A stretch of DNA of 5,491 nucleotides from Planctomycetaceae bacterium (GCA_031266315.1 JAISBG010000506.1:1-5491), one strand, 5' to 3'. Counted from the stretch's first letter, positions 1-5,491 are shown. Numbers and translations: made by a program. The notes: generated by a model from the sequence alone, not told the origin.

Positions 1-132
1 GATTCGTGTAACGAACACGATCACCGATTCGGACGTTGTAACAGCTGCGGATGCCATATCGGATTGGAAACCGCTCCAATAATAAATAAAATCGCCATGA
101 AAACCGAATCATGCCCAAAAGGAAAATGGTAA
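1..132 (+). CDS. 3' end of a gene encoding a protein with a cysteine-rich C-terminal tail (5'-truncated by window edge)
   Basis: Frame 1 is open from the first base to a TAA at 130-132 and gives the last 43 residues of a protein. The tail has cysteines at visible residues 3, 13, 16, 18 and 38, in the pattern C-x9-C-x2-C-G-C-x19-C-P-K-G-K-W-stop. The CxxCGC followed by CPxGxW at the very C-terminus looks like a small metal-binding (probably zinc) knuckle. From memory, similar tails end various proteins in surface-glycan clusters and phage-like regions. A further cysteine expected three residues before the first visible one would lie outside the window. The body of the protein is not visible, so its function cannot be assigned. 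The methyltransferase gene follows after 79 bases on the same strand, so it is probably part of the same cluster. The clean Cys/Gly/Trp pattern and the stop directly after GKW argue for a real coding frame rather than chance. Confidence 0.7.
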   Translation, partial: DSCNEHDHRFGRCNSCGCHIGLETAPIINKIAMKTESCPKGKW

Positions 133-137
133 CCGTA

Positions 138-151
138 AAAATATATATTTT
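138..151. other. 14-bp perfect A/T palindrome in the gap before the methyltransferase gene
   Basis: The sequence AAAATATATATTTT is its own reverse complement and lies six bases after the stop of the truncated upstream gene, inside a very A/T-rich 79-base gap. It contains TATATT, which could serve as a -10 element, but no matching -35 box is visible at the right spacing. It may equally be low-complexity spacer DNA. No function is claimed. Confidence 0.25.
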
Positions 152-211
152 GAATACAACCTACAAAAATATGTTTATGTTTTTAACACAAATTATCACT
201 ACAATAACAAA

Positions 212-838
212 ATGTTTCATTTATACGATTCCCTGCACGCTAAACAATTTTTACAAAAGATTTGTCCGGAAATTGTATTTCCGTTGCCTAATTCCGTGAT
301 GGCAGGTGCGCCGGATTTTCTTGCTTTTATTTGTAACTATGTATTGAAATACGCCCCTTCCATAATCCTTGAAGCCGGAAGCGGTTTTTCAACCGTTTAC
401 ATTGCCGCCTGCATGAAAACTCTTGGTACCGGTACATTGATTTCCTTAGAACATGAAGAACAATTTACTACCGTAACGAAAAAATTACTCAAACAACTTC
501 AATTAGAGTCCTTTGTATCACTTCATGTGGCACCGTTACGTTTATTTTCCATTAGAAATAAAAAGTGGTTTTGGTACGATTTTGAATCGTCCCTGAATCA
601 TATTACTCAAATTGACTTAATGATTGTTGATGGTCCGCCGCAAAAAAAACAGCCGATGTGCCGTTATCCGGCAATGCCTTTGATTCGGAACAAGTTCGTC
701 AAAGGATCAAGATTGATTCTTGATGATGTTCGGCGAAGTGATGAACAAAAAATCATCCAACGATGGAAAAAAGAATTTGATATTGCTCTTGAAATTTTTG
801 AACATGAGCGCGGAACATGTCTTATTACTGTTTCCTAA
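212..838 (+). CDS. Class I SAM-dependent methyltransferase (small, Methyltransf_24-like)
   Basis: This 208-residue soluble protein carries the hallmarks of a Rossmann-fold methyltransferase. The glycine-rich SAM-binding motif I is EAGSGFST at residues 54-61. An acidic strand-2 end, LEHE at 79-82, should bind the SAM ribose. DLMIVDGPP at 135-143 and LILDD at 168-172 form the later core strands. The segment before motif I (about residues 25-45) fits the usual N-terminal helix of these enzymes, which supports the ATG at 212 over the internal ATG at 299 (Met30). No Shine-Dalgarno is seen; the start follows an A-rich stretch. Its place directly upstream of rfbB suggests it O-methylates a sugar, or a sugar-modifying group, of the glycan made by this cluster. 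The substrate cannot be read from sequence, so a different acceptor is possible. There are no transmembrane segments or signal peptide. Confidence 0.8.
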   Translation: MFHLYDSLHAKQFLQKICPEIVFPLPNSVMAGAPDFLAFICNYVLKYAPSIILEAGSGFSTVYIAACMKTLGTGTLISLEHEEQFTTVTKKLLKQLQLESFVSLHVAPLRLFSIRNKKWFWYDFESSLNHITQIDLMIVDGPPQKKQPMCRYPAMPLIRNKFVKGSRLILDDVRRSDEQKIIQRWKKEFDIALEIFEHERGTCLITVS

Positions 839-883
839 CATAAATATTTTTTAATACAATTATATTCAAGCAGAGATTCCAAC

Positions 884-1933
884 ATGGAGAATATTAGTTT
901 TATTACCGGCGGAGCCGGATTTATCGGAAGCAATTTTATTCTTCGCTGGTTAAAAAACGAAACGGGTAAGATTGTGAATATTGATAAAATGACCTATGCC
1001 GGCAATCCGTATTTTCTGACCGAGATGGAAAAAGAATCACGGCATATTCATGAAAAGGTGGACATCGCCGATCGAGATCGGCTTCTACCGTTGTTTCGGG
1101 ATTATCGTCCGAAAACTGTTATCCATTTTGCCGGAGAATCTCATGTTGATCGTTCCATTACCGATCCATCCCCATTTTTGCATACAAATATTATCGGAAC
1201 ATTTACATTATTAGAAGCGGTACGTCATTATTTTTTTCAATTGTTATCCCATGAAGACCAACAAGATTTTCGGTTTCTCCACATTTCCACCGATGAGGTG
1301 TTCGGTTCCTTGAACCTGCAACATAACGAAAAATTTACGGAGACAAGTTGTTACGAACCAAGTACTCCTTACGCTGCCAGTAAAGCGTCCGGCGACCACC
1401 TTGTTCGGGCTTGGCAGAAAACGTACCGTCTTCCAACCATTTCCGTTCATTGTTCCAATAATTACGGACAACGTCAATCACCGGAGAAATTGATACCGAA
1501 AACTATTATTAATATTTTAAACGGTAATCCAATGACGGTGTACGGAGACGGGTTGCATCGGCGAAACTGGCTCTATGTCGATGATTGTTGTGACGCAATT
1601 TATCAGGTTTGGAAACAGGGACGTATCGGAGAACGTTATAATATCGGCGGTTTTACAGAAAAAAATGTATTGAGTGTTATCGAAACGATTTATAATTTCA
1701 TGAAAGAAACCGGTATAAGAGTTGTGTTACCGATTTGGGATTTTATCCGCTTGACTTCTGATCGACCCGGAAATGATCGGTGTTATGCACTCAATTCGGA
1801 AAAAATTAAAACAGAACTTGGCTGGGAACCCGTAACGGATTTTGACACGGGAATCAAACGAACCATTGACTGGTATCAGGAACATCGGGATTGGTTGAAC
1901 GAGGCAGCCGATCGAAATCAGAACGTTTTCTGA
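884..1933 (+). CDS. rfbB: dTDP-glucose 4,6-dehydratase
   Basis: This 349-residue enzyme converts dTDP-D-glucose to dTDP-4-keto-6-deoxy-D-glucose, the branch point for rhamnose and many other deoxy sugars. It is a full-length extended-SDR protein of normal size. Visible features in order are the NAD-binding motif GGAGFIG at residues 9-15, the ribose-binding Asp34 in the NIDKMTYAGN segment, HFAGESHVDRSI at 81-92, and the catalytic STDEVFG at 135-141 with Thr136, Asp137 and Glu138. The catalytic Tyr163 and Lys167 fall in YAASK, followed by CSNNYG at 190-195 and PEKLIP at 200-205. Near the C-terminus the family motif DRPGNDRCYAL is followed by ELGW. The set is intact, so activity is expected. The ATG at 884 places the GGAGFIG loop at the usual distance from the N-terminus. 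The GAESHVDRSI region and the insert before STDEVFG resemble proteobacterial-type RfbB. The synonym is rmlB. The sugar finally made is unknown, because later pathway enzymes are missing from the window. Confidence 0.96.
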   Translation: MENISFITGGAGFIGSNFILRWLKNETGKIVNIDKMTYAGNPYFLTEMEKESRHIHEKVDIADRDRLLPLFRDYRPKTVIHFAGESHVDRSITDPSPFLHTNIIGTFTLLEAVRHYFFQLLSHEDQQDFRFLHISTDEVFGSLNLQHNEKFTETSCYEPSTPYAASKASGDHLVRAWQKTYRLPTISVHCSNNYGQRQSPEKLIPKTIINILNGNPMTVYGDGLHRRNWLYVDDCCDAIYQVWKQGRIGERYNIGGFTEKNVLSVIETIYNFMKETGIRVVLPIWDFIRLTSDRPGNDRCYALNSEKIKTELGWEPVTDFDTGIKRTIDWYQEHRDWLNEAADRNQNVF

Positions 1934-1981
1934 AAAGAATAGTACCTTGTATTACATCATCAATATTTGATTCAAAAAAAT

Positions 1982-2464
1982 ATGACAAACAAAAAATATC
2001 AGCCTAAAATTACAGGTATTACCATTGAACCGTTGTCGTTCCACTATGATAAACGCGGTTGGCTTGTGGAATTATTTCGGCAAGATGAACTCGAAAAGAT
2101 ACATTATCCGGTCATGGCATACCTTAGTGAAACGTTACCTGGAATCGGACGGGGCCCCCACGAACATCAATATCAAACCGATGTGTTTCTTTTCATAGGA
2201 CCGGGTGATTTGAAACTTTGTCTCTGGGATAACCGCCCCGATTCCAATACTTATCGCAACAATATTGTCCTGACCGTTGGAGAATCGAACCCTTGCCGTA
2301 TTATTGTTCCGCCCGGTGTGGTTCATGGTTATCGTAATATCAGTAATAAAAAGGCAATTGTGTTCAACGCTCCGAATCAATTGTTTGCCGGAAAAGGACG
2401 AGGTGAATCCATTGATGAAATCCGATATGAAGACAAAACGGATTCGCCTTATCAATTTGACTAA
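1982..2464 (+). CDS. RmlC-like cupin, dTDP-4-dehydrorhamnose 3,5-epimerase family (atypical)
   Basis: This 160-residue single-domain cupin is slightly shorter than classical RmlC (about 180). Family signatures are RGWLVELF at residues 25-32 (compare RGWF-SE in RmlC), a His-containing RGPHEHQ at 57-63 where RmlC has RGLHYQ, and VPPGVVHGY at 109-117 (compare PPGFAHGF). The C-terminal part has DEIRYED at 145-151. Following rfbB directly, it probably acts on dTDP-4-keto-6-deoxyglucose or a derivative. The HEH pair recalls the HAH motif of FdtA-type 3,4-ketoisomerases, and the position where RmlC keeps a Tyr general acid appears to be Phe135. Double 3,5-epimerisation is therefore uncertain. The ATG at 1982 is chosen over an in-frame TTG at 1967, because it follows an A-rich tract like the other starts of this cluster and the extra five residues carry no conserved sequence. 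The family is secure; the exact reaction is not. Confidence 0.82.
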   Translation: MTNKKYQPKITGITIEPLSFHYDKRGWLVELFRQDELEKIHYPVMAYLSETLPGIGRGPHEHQYQTDVFLFIGPGDLKLCLWDNRPDSNTYRNNIVLTVGESNPCRIIVPPGVVHGYRNISNKKAIVFNAPNQLFAGKGRGESIDEIRYEDKTDSPYQFD

Positions 2465-2511
2465 CCGGTTATTTTTGTGCATGAAAATATTATCGTCCGT
2501 AAAAACCGGTT
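2463..2511. repeat. Pair of identical palindromic octamers AACCGGTT flanking the gap after the RmlC-like gene
   Basis: AACCGGTT occurs at 2463-2470, overlapping the stop of the RmlC-like gene, and again at 2504-2511. Each copy is its own reverse complement, so the two can also pair with one another. The RNA stem would have eight base pairs, plus three A-U pairs past a bulge, closing a loop of about 26 bases. No T-run follows, so it is not a classical terminator. Further copies lie at 3358-3365 and 4767-4774, inside the 5' ends of coding genes, so the octamer may simply be frequent in this genome. Confidence 0.35.
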
Positions 2512-2538
2512 TGATTTGTTTTGGGAAATGACATAAAG

Positions 2539-3309
2539 ATGCATTATTTATCCGTTACAGCAATTTTTCGAAATGAAAACCAGTGGTTGGAAGAGTGGAT
2601 TCGATATCATCGTCATTTGGGGGCGGAACATTTTTACTTGTACAATAATGATGTTGATAGAACCGAATCAGACTGGATTTTGCAGCCGTATGTTGAAGCC
2701 GGACTAGTTGAGAATATTTCCTATCCGGGCGAATCCATGCAAATGTCCGCTTATCGTGATGCCGTCAGCCGCGCTATCAGTAACACAAATTGGTTGGCTT
2801 TTATTGATCTGGATGAGTTTGTTTTGCCAAGATATTGTGATGATATTCGAACCTTGATGCAGGATTATGAATCATTCGGAGGAATGGGAATTTATTGGAA
2901 CGTTTTCGGTTCAAGCGGTTATATTCAATCGCCGCCGAACCAAATCAATCATTTTTTGTACCGCGCTAACGAACATTTTACCAATAATCGTTTTTTTAAG
3001 TGTATTGTTCGACCCGAACAAATCCTTATTAATCAAATCAAACACAATCCGCATTATTTCCAATTGAAAAAAGGAGTCCTTGTCAACGAACAGCAAGAAA
3101 AACTTTCGGAGAAAGAATATTTAGGTAACAAAATTAGGATTATTCATTATGCCGTTCGTTCCTATGACTATTTTTTTCGTATTAAAAGAACACGCGGTCT
3201 TGCAACACCCTCTTCACCACGCGATCAACAATATTGGAATTGGTACAACCGCAATGAAGTATTCGATAACGAAATTTCACGACGATTTGGAAATATCGTT
3301 CAACAATAA
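2539..3309 (+). CDS. Glycosyltransferase, GT92/Glyco_tranf_2_4-like (paralogue 1)
   Basis: This 256-residue cytoplasmic protein matches the bacterial DUF23/GT92-type group, a GT-A fold related to GT2. The N-terminus SVTAIFRNEN at residues 5-14, with EWIRYH at 19-24, is the family's nucleotide-sugar binding start. HFYLYNND follows at 31-38, and DLDEF at 90-94 is the DxD-like metal and nucleotide-sugar site. Later come FKCIVRP at 153-159, a conserved NPH at 170-172, and the family signature HYAVRSYDYF at 203-212 with K and RG shortly after. The ATG at 2539 is preferred to the in-frame TTG at 2521, because the protein then aligns residue for residue with its paralogue at 3931-4707. It should transfer one sugar onto a growing glycan; donor, acceptor and linkage cannot be read. 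The gap to the upstream gene (74 bases) is one of the longer ones in the cluster. No membrane segment is seen. Confidence 0.86.
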   Translation: MHYLSVTAIFRNENQWLEEWIRYHRHLGAEHFYLYNNDVDRTESDWILQPYVEAGLVENISYPGESMQMSAYRDAVSRAISNTNWLAFIDLDEFVLPRYCDDIRTLMQDYESFGGMGIYWNVFGSSGYIQSPPNQINHFLYRANEHFTNNRFFKCIVRPEQILINQIKHNPHYFQLKKGVLVNEQQEKLSEKEYLGNKIRIIHYAVRSYDYFFRIKRTRGLATPSSPRDQQYWNWYNRNEVFDNEISRRFGNIVQQ

Positions 3310-3346
3310 TTTATTCAAATAAAAATATAATATTAGTTCAAAAACA

Positions 3347-3874
3347 ATGTCCGATTCAACCGGTTACACACATCAACACGTTCGAACTGCTCAGGAAATC
3401 ATGGCGGAACTCAATGGATTTTCTTCGAGGGATTCTGTTTCGTATCGGAAACAACTCGAAGAACTGCTGGGAAGTGTCGGCGATAACGTTAAAATCAATT
3501 TTCCGTTTTATTGTTGTATCGGTAAGTTAATTTTTATTGATGATTTTACGCTCATTAATTCGCATTGTCATTTTATGGACGGCGGCAAAATCTTTATTGG
3601 TCGTCATACGATGATTGGTCCCGGAGTCCAGATTTATACGACGCACCACCCAAGAATCGAAACGAAAGACGAATCGGAAATTCATTACGGAATGGAATAT
3701 CGTCCTGTCAAAATCGGAAACGGCTGTTGGGTCGGCGGCTGTGCTATTTTATTACCCGGAGTGGAAATCGGAGACGGAACCACGATTGGAGCCGGAAGTG
3801 TTGTTACAAAATCAATTCCGGCACGATATGTCGCTGCAGGAAATCCCTGCCGGTTAATCAATCCGGTAAATTAA
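3347..3874 (+). CDS. Sugar O-acetyltransferase, left-handed beta-helix (maltose/galactoside acetyltransferase type)
   Basis: This 175-residue protein belongs to the LacA/Maa/NodL family of acetyl-CoA-dependent O-acetyltransferases, which act as trimers. The N-terminal helical part (about residues 10-45) is a shortened version of the usual leader domain. The hexapeptide-repeat helix begins near residue 56. It includes MDGGKIFIG at 77-85, IGPGVQIY at 90-97 and the catalytic-site TTHHP at 98-102, where His101 matches the active His of LacA. VKIGNGCWVGG at 121-131 supplies the conserved Trp128. LLPGVEIGDGTTIGAGSVVTK at 135-155 and AAGNP at 163-167 form the acetyl-CoA-binding end. All key residues are present. 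It lies between the two paralogous glycosyltransferase genes, so O-acetylation of a sugar in the same glycan is likely. The substrate is not known, and a serine acetyltransferase role is disfavoured by the TxHHP and NPxR pattern. Its start ATG follows an A-rich tract. Confidence 0.92.
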   Translation: MSDSTGYTHQHVRTAQEIMAELNGFSSRDSVSYRKQLEELLGSVGDNVKINFPFYCCIGKLIFIDDFTLINSHCHFMDGGKIFIGRHTMIGPGVQIYTTHHPRIETKDESEIHYGMEYRPVKIGNGCWVGGCAILLPGVEIGDGTTIGAGSVVTKSIPARYVAAGNPCRLINPVN

Positions 3875-3884
3875 TTGGATTGAT
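3857..3884 (+). other. Hairpin spanning the stop codon of the acetyltransferase gene
   Basis: ATCAATCC (3857-3864) pairs with GGATTGAT (3877-3884). Two G-U pairs and one U-A pair extend the stem inwards, leaving a loop of about six bases (3868-3873). The stop codon TAA at 3872-3874 lies in the loop and inner stem. No run of T follows, so it is not a typical Rho-independent terminator. It could affect mRNA decay or coupling to the next gene, or be chance. Confidence 0.35.
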
Positions 3885-3930
3885 CTGCAGTATTCACCAA
3901 TAGATTACTTAAAGTTCAGAATAAAATAAT

Positions 3931-4707
3931 ATGTATTATTTATCCGTTACAGCAATATTTCGTGATGAAAATCACTGGTTGGAAGAATGGATCCGGTACC
4001 ACCATTATTTGGGAGTAGAACATTTTTACTTGTATAATAACGATGTGGATAGAACGGATGCAGACAGGATTTTGCAACCCTATATTGATTCCGGATTGGT
4101 TGACAATATTCCTTACCCCGGACAATTCCGGCAATTATCCGCTTATCAGGATGTGTTGAAATATCAAGCACACGGTTCTTATTGGATGGGATTTCTTGAT
4201 CTGGACGAATTTATTGTTCCTAAAAATTTCGATTCCATTCCGAAATTTTTAGAACAATATGAAACGGAAAAAGGGATCGCCGTTCATTGGAATATTTTTG
4301 GTTCGGGCGGTTTAATTGAAACTCCGCCGAACCAGATTGAATATTTTTTATGGCGAGCCGTAGAAAATCATTCCGCGAACTGCCATGTCAAAAGTATTGT
4401 TCAACCGAAATATGTTCAACATGAACCCATGTACAATCCCCACCTTTTTAACCTGACGGAAGGAAAAACTATTGATGAAAACGGAAATGAAGTTACCGAT
4501 GCTATTTGTAATTATGCCGGAAACCAAATCCGAATTGCTCACTATGCGGTACGTTCCTATCAATATTTTGTAACAATAAAATCCAAACGGGGAAGTCCGA
4601 TCGCACTAACCGCTCCCAAAAATACGGAATATTGGAACTACTTCAATCGCAACGAAGTTTTCGATAACGAAATTGCCGAAAGATTTGGACATATTGTACA
4701 AAAATAA
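3931..4707 (+). CDS. Glycosyltransferase, GT92/Glyco_tranf_2_4-like (paralogue 2)
   Basis: This 258-residue protein is the second member of the paralogous pair and has the same architecture. It shows SVTAIFRDEN at residues 5-14, EWIRYH at 19-24, HFYLYNND at 31-38, DLDEF at 90-94, a conserved NPH at 169-171, and HYAVRSYQYF at 204-213 with K217 and RG at 220-221. The C-terminus NRNEVFDNEI at 239-248 is identical to its relative. By hand count it matches paralogue 1 at 49 of the first 63 residues but only 14 of the next 34, and the segment from about 144 to 195 also differs, including a two-residue length change. This suggests a duplicated enzyme that has changed specificity, adding a second and different sugar linkage. 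The start ATG follows the A-rich string AATAAAATAAT with no Shine-Dalgarno. Function as a sugar transferase is likely; donor and acceptor are unknown. Confidence 0.86.
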   Translation: MYYLSVTAIFRDENHWLEEWIRYHHYLGVEHFYLYNNDVDRTDADRILQPYIDSGLVDNIPYPGQFRQLSAYQDVLKYQAHGSYWMGFLDLDEFIVPKNFDSIPKFLEQYETEKGIAVHWNIFGSGGLIETPPNQIEYFLWRAVENHSANCHVKSIVQPKYVQHEPMYNPHLFNLTEGKTIDENGNEVTDAICNYAGNQIRIAHYAVRSYQYFVTIKSKRGSPIALTAPKNTEYWNYFNRNEVFDNEIAERFGHIVQK

Positions 4708-4740
4708 CAAACTTATTGCTACGATACAATTATAAAAAAC

Positions 4741-5439
4741 ATGATGAATCAATACGATATTTTATTAACCGGTTCCGCCGTACAATATTGTCCCGCCATT
4801 CCCAAAACAGGACTTTGGGACACACGGGAACGATTGACCGATTACCTTTGCGCTATCCGGCTGTGGCTGGAAGATCCGAATGTACGTTCGGTTATTTATT
4901 GCGATGCCGGAGGTTATCAATTACCGGAAGAGATTATTTCCAATGACCGTTTTGAATCTTTGAACATTAATTTGATTGATCTTTGTGTTCAAAAAGGACG
5001 GGGAGCTGCCGAATGTGAAAGTATTCGGTATGCAATGGAAAAAAGCCGCTTTCTCGGCAACAGATTTTTCAAATGTACCGGCAGAATTTATGTTACTAAT
5101 TTTAATGAGATTGTCCGTGCAACACAACCGGAAGGACAATTTTTGTACCTGAATAAATCGGACAAACTGCAAGGAGCGGACACTCGGTTCTATGGAATTG
5201 ATAAAACCTATTATTTGGAATCGGTATTGCCGCTTATTGAAAAAATGCACGATTATTCAAATGAAATTGTCGAAAAAGTTTTTTATCATCATATTCACCA
5301 ATATTGTTTCTTCCCGATCGCTCATATCATGGGACGAAGTGCCTACTTCGGACATCACTACGAAACCTATTATCCCGAATCACTCCTCAACAAAACCAGA
5401 CGGCTTTTAGAAAAAATGGAAATTCCAAAATCCTATTAA
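4741..5439 (+). CDS. Putative GT-A-like glycosyltransferase of a glycan cluster (uncertain family)
   Basis: I do not firmly recognise this 232-residue protein. The N-terminal DILLTGS at residues 6-12 and SVIYCDAGG at 50-58 look like the beta-strand starts of a nucleotide-sugar-binding fold. KGRGAAECESIRYAMEKS at 85-102 and FFKCTGRIYVTNF at 109-121 recall a group of uncharacterised proteins in LPS and capsule loci that share a KGYGE motif and a KITGR motif; this comparison is from memory. The C-terminal half is rich in aromatic and histidine residues, such as FYHHIHQYCFF. No signal peptide or clear membrane segment is seen. It is the last gene of the run, 33 bases after the second GT92-like gene, which supports a glycan-assembly role. 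Two ATG codons in tandem, at 4741 and 4744, make the first residue ambiguous by one. It could instead be a different sugar-modifying enzyme. Confidence 0.6.
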   Translation: MMNQYDILLTGSAVQYCPAIPKTGLWDTRERLTDYLCAIRLWLEDPNVRSVIYCDAGGYQLPEEIISNDRFESLNINLIDLCVQKGRGAAECESIRYAMEKSRFLGNRFFKCTGRIYVTNFNEIVRATQPEGQFLYLNKSDKLQGADTRFYGIDKTYYLESVLPLIEKMHDYSNEIVEKVFYHHIHQYCFFPIAHIMGRSAYFGHHYETYYPESLLNKTRRLLEKMEIPKSY

Positions 5440-5491
5440 ATTCACATCTTCTCTCACAAAAAACTTAACATGATATTGGGAGATATATAAA
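5440..5491. other. Right-hand end of the window, no gene seen
   Basis: This A/T-rich stretch follows the last stop codon. It contains no hairpin with a T-run, and its only ATG (5470) opens a six-codon frame that stops at once. GGGAG at 5478-5482 is the most Shine-Dalgarno-like string near any gene edge in the window and might serve a gene starting just outside. This is a guess. Confidence 0.3.

Noticed and set aside
63..80. Inverted repeat ATTGGA...TCCAAT that might be a terminator stem
   Set aside because: The stem has only six pairs, lies within the coding frame of the truncated gene and is not followed by a T-run.
111..299. 62-codon + strand frame crossing the gap before the methyltransferase gene
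   Set aside because: It overlaps the end of the truncated upstream gene and the start of the methyltransferase in another frame, has low-complexity Ile/Thr/Phe-rich content and shows no motif.
426..435. 10-bp palindrome GTACCGGTAC
   Set aside because: It sits inside the methyltransferase coding sequence and is explained by consecutive Gly-Thr codons.
2135..2482. Reverse-strand open frame of 115 codons opposite the RmlC-like gene
   Set aside because: It lies almost fully opposite a well-supported gene with family motifs and has no recognisable domain. Other reverse-strand frames (for example 4921-5250 and 1244-1477) are rejected for the same reason.
2481..2531. 16-codon frame in the gap between the RmlC-like gene and the first glycosyltransferase gene
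   Set aside because: It ends just before the glycosyltransferase start and could be imagined as a leader peptide, but it has no ribosome site, no informative composition and is easily explained by chance.
3565..3903. 112-codon + strand frame inside the acetyltransferase gene
   Set aside because: It is a shadow in another frame of the beta-helix gene; the Arg/Ser/Asn-rich product reflects the repetitive hexapeptide codons.
5470..5490. ATG near the right edge as a possible gene start
   Set aside because: The frame stops after six codons, so no gene starts here within the window.
1..5491. Search for tRNA, rRNA, CRISPR arrays, insertion sequences and riboswitches
   Set aside because: No cloverleaf, spaced direct repeats, transposase motifs, terminal inverted repeats or recognisable riboswitch cores were seen; gene-free gaps are all under 80 bases.

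Overview
The window is a compact bacterial gene cluster for building and decorating a surface glycan (O-antigen, capsule, exopolysaccharide or a protein/flagellar glycan). All eight recognisable genes lie on the + strand and end to end, with gaps of about 33-79 bases, no overlaps and no convincing intrinsic terminator between them. This is the layout of a single operon. The DNA is A+T-rich. None of the seven visible starts has a good Shine-Dalgarno sequence; most sit behind short A-rich stretches, which suggests a lineage with weak Shine-Dalgarno use (for example Bacteroidota, Planctomycetota or relatives). The dTDP-glucose dehydratase looks closer to proteobacterial-type RfbB. I cannot name the organism.

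Layout: 1-132 is the 3' end of a gene cut by the window edge, with a cysteine-rich C-terminal tail. 212-838 encodes a small class I SAM-dependent methyltransferase. 884-1933 encodes dTDP-glucose 4,6-dehydratase (rfbB/rmlB). 1982-2464 encodes a cupin of the RmlC (dTDP-4-dehydrorhamnose 3,5-epimerase) superfamily with an atypical active-site region. 2539-3309 and 3931-4707 encode two clearly paralogous GT92/GT2-like glycosyltransferases, separated by a left-handed beta-helix O-acetyltransferase gene (3347-3874). 4741-5439 encodes a protein of a less familiar type, most likely a GT-A-like glycosyltransferase. The last 52 bases hold no gene.

Inferred logic: RfbB makes dTDP-4-keto-6-deoxyglucose, and the RmlC-like protein may epimerise or isomerise that product. 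The two related glycosyltransferases, and probably the last gene product, assemble sugars. The acetyltransferase and methyltransferase could add O-acetyl and O-methyl groups. The nucleotidyltransferase (RmlA), the terminal reductase or aminotransferase, and any flippase or polymerase are not in the window, so they must lie elsewhere. I see no mobile element, CRISPR array, tRNA or rRNA. The most notable points are the mosaic conservation of the paralogous glycosyltransferase pair, the altered RmlC-like active site, the cysteine-rich tail at the left edge, and two small dyad-symmetric elements around gene ends. I found no strong evidence for a wholly new system.
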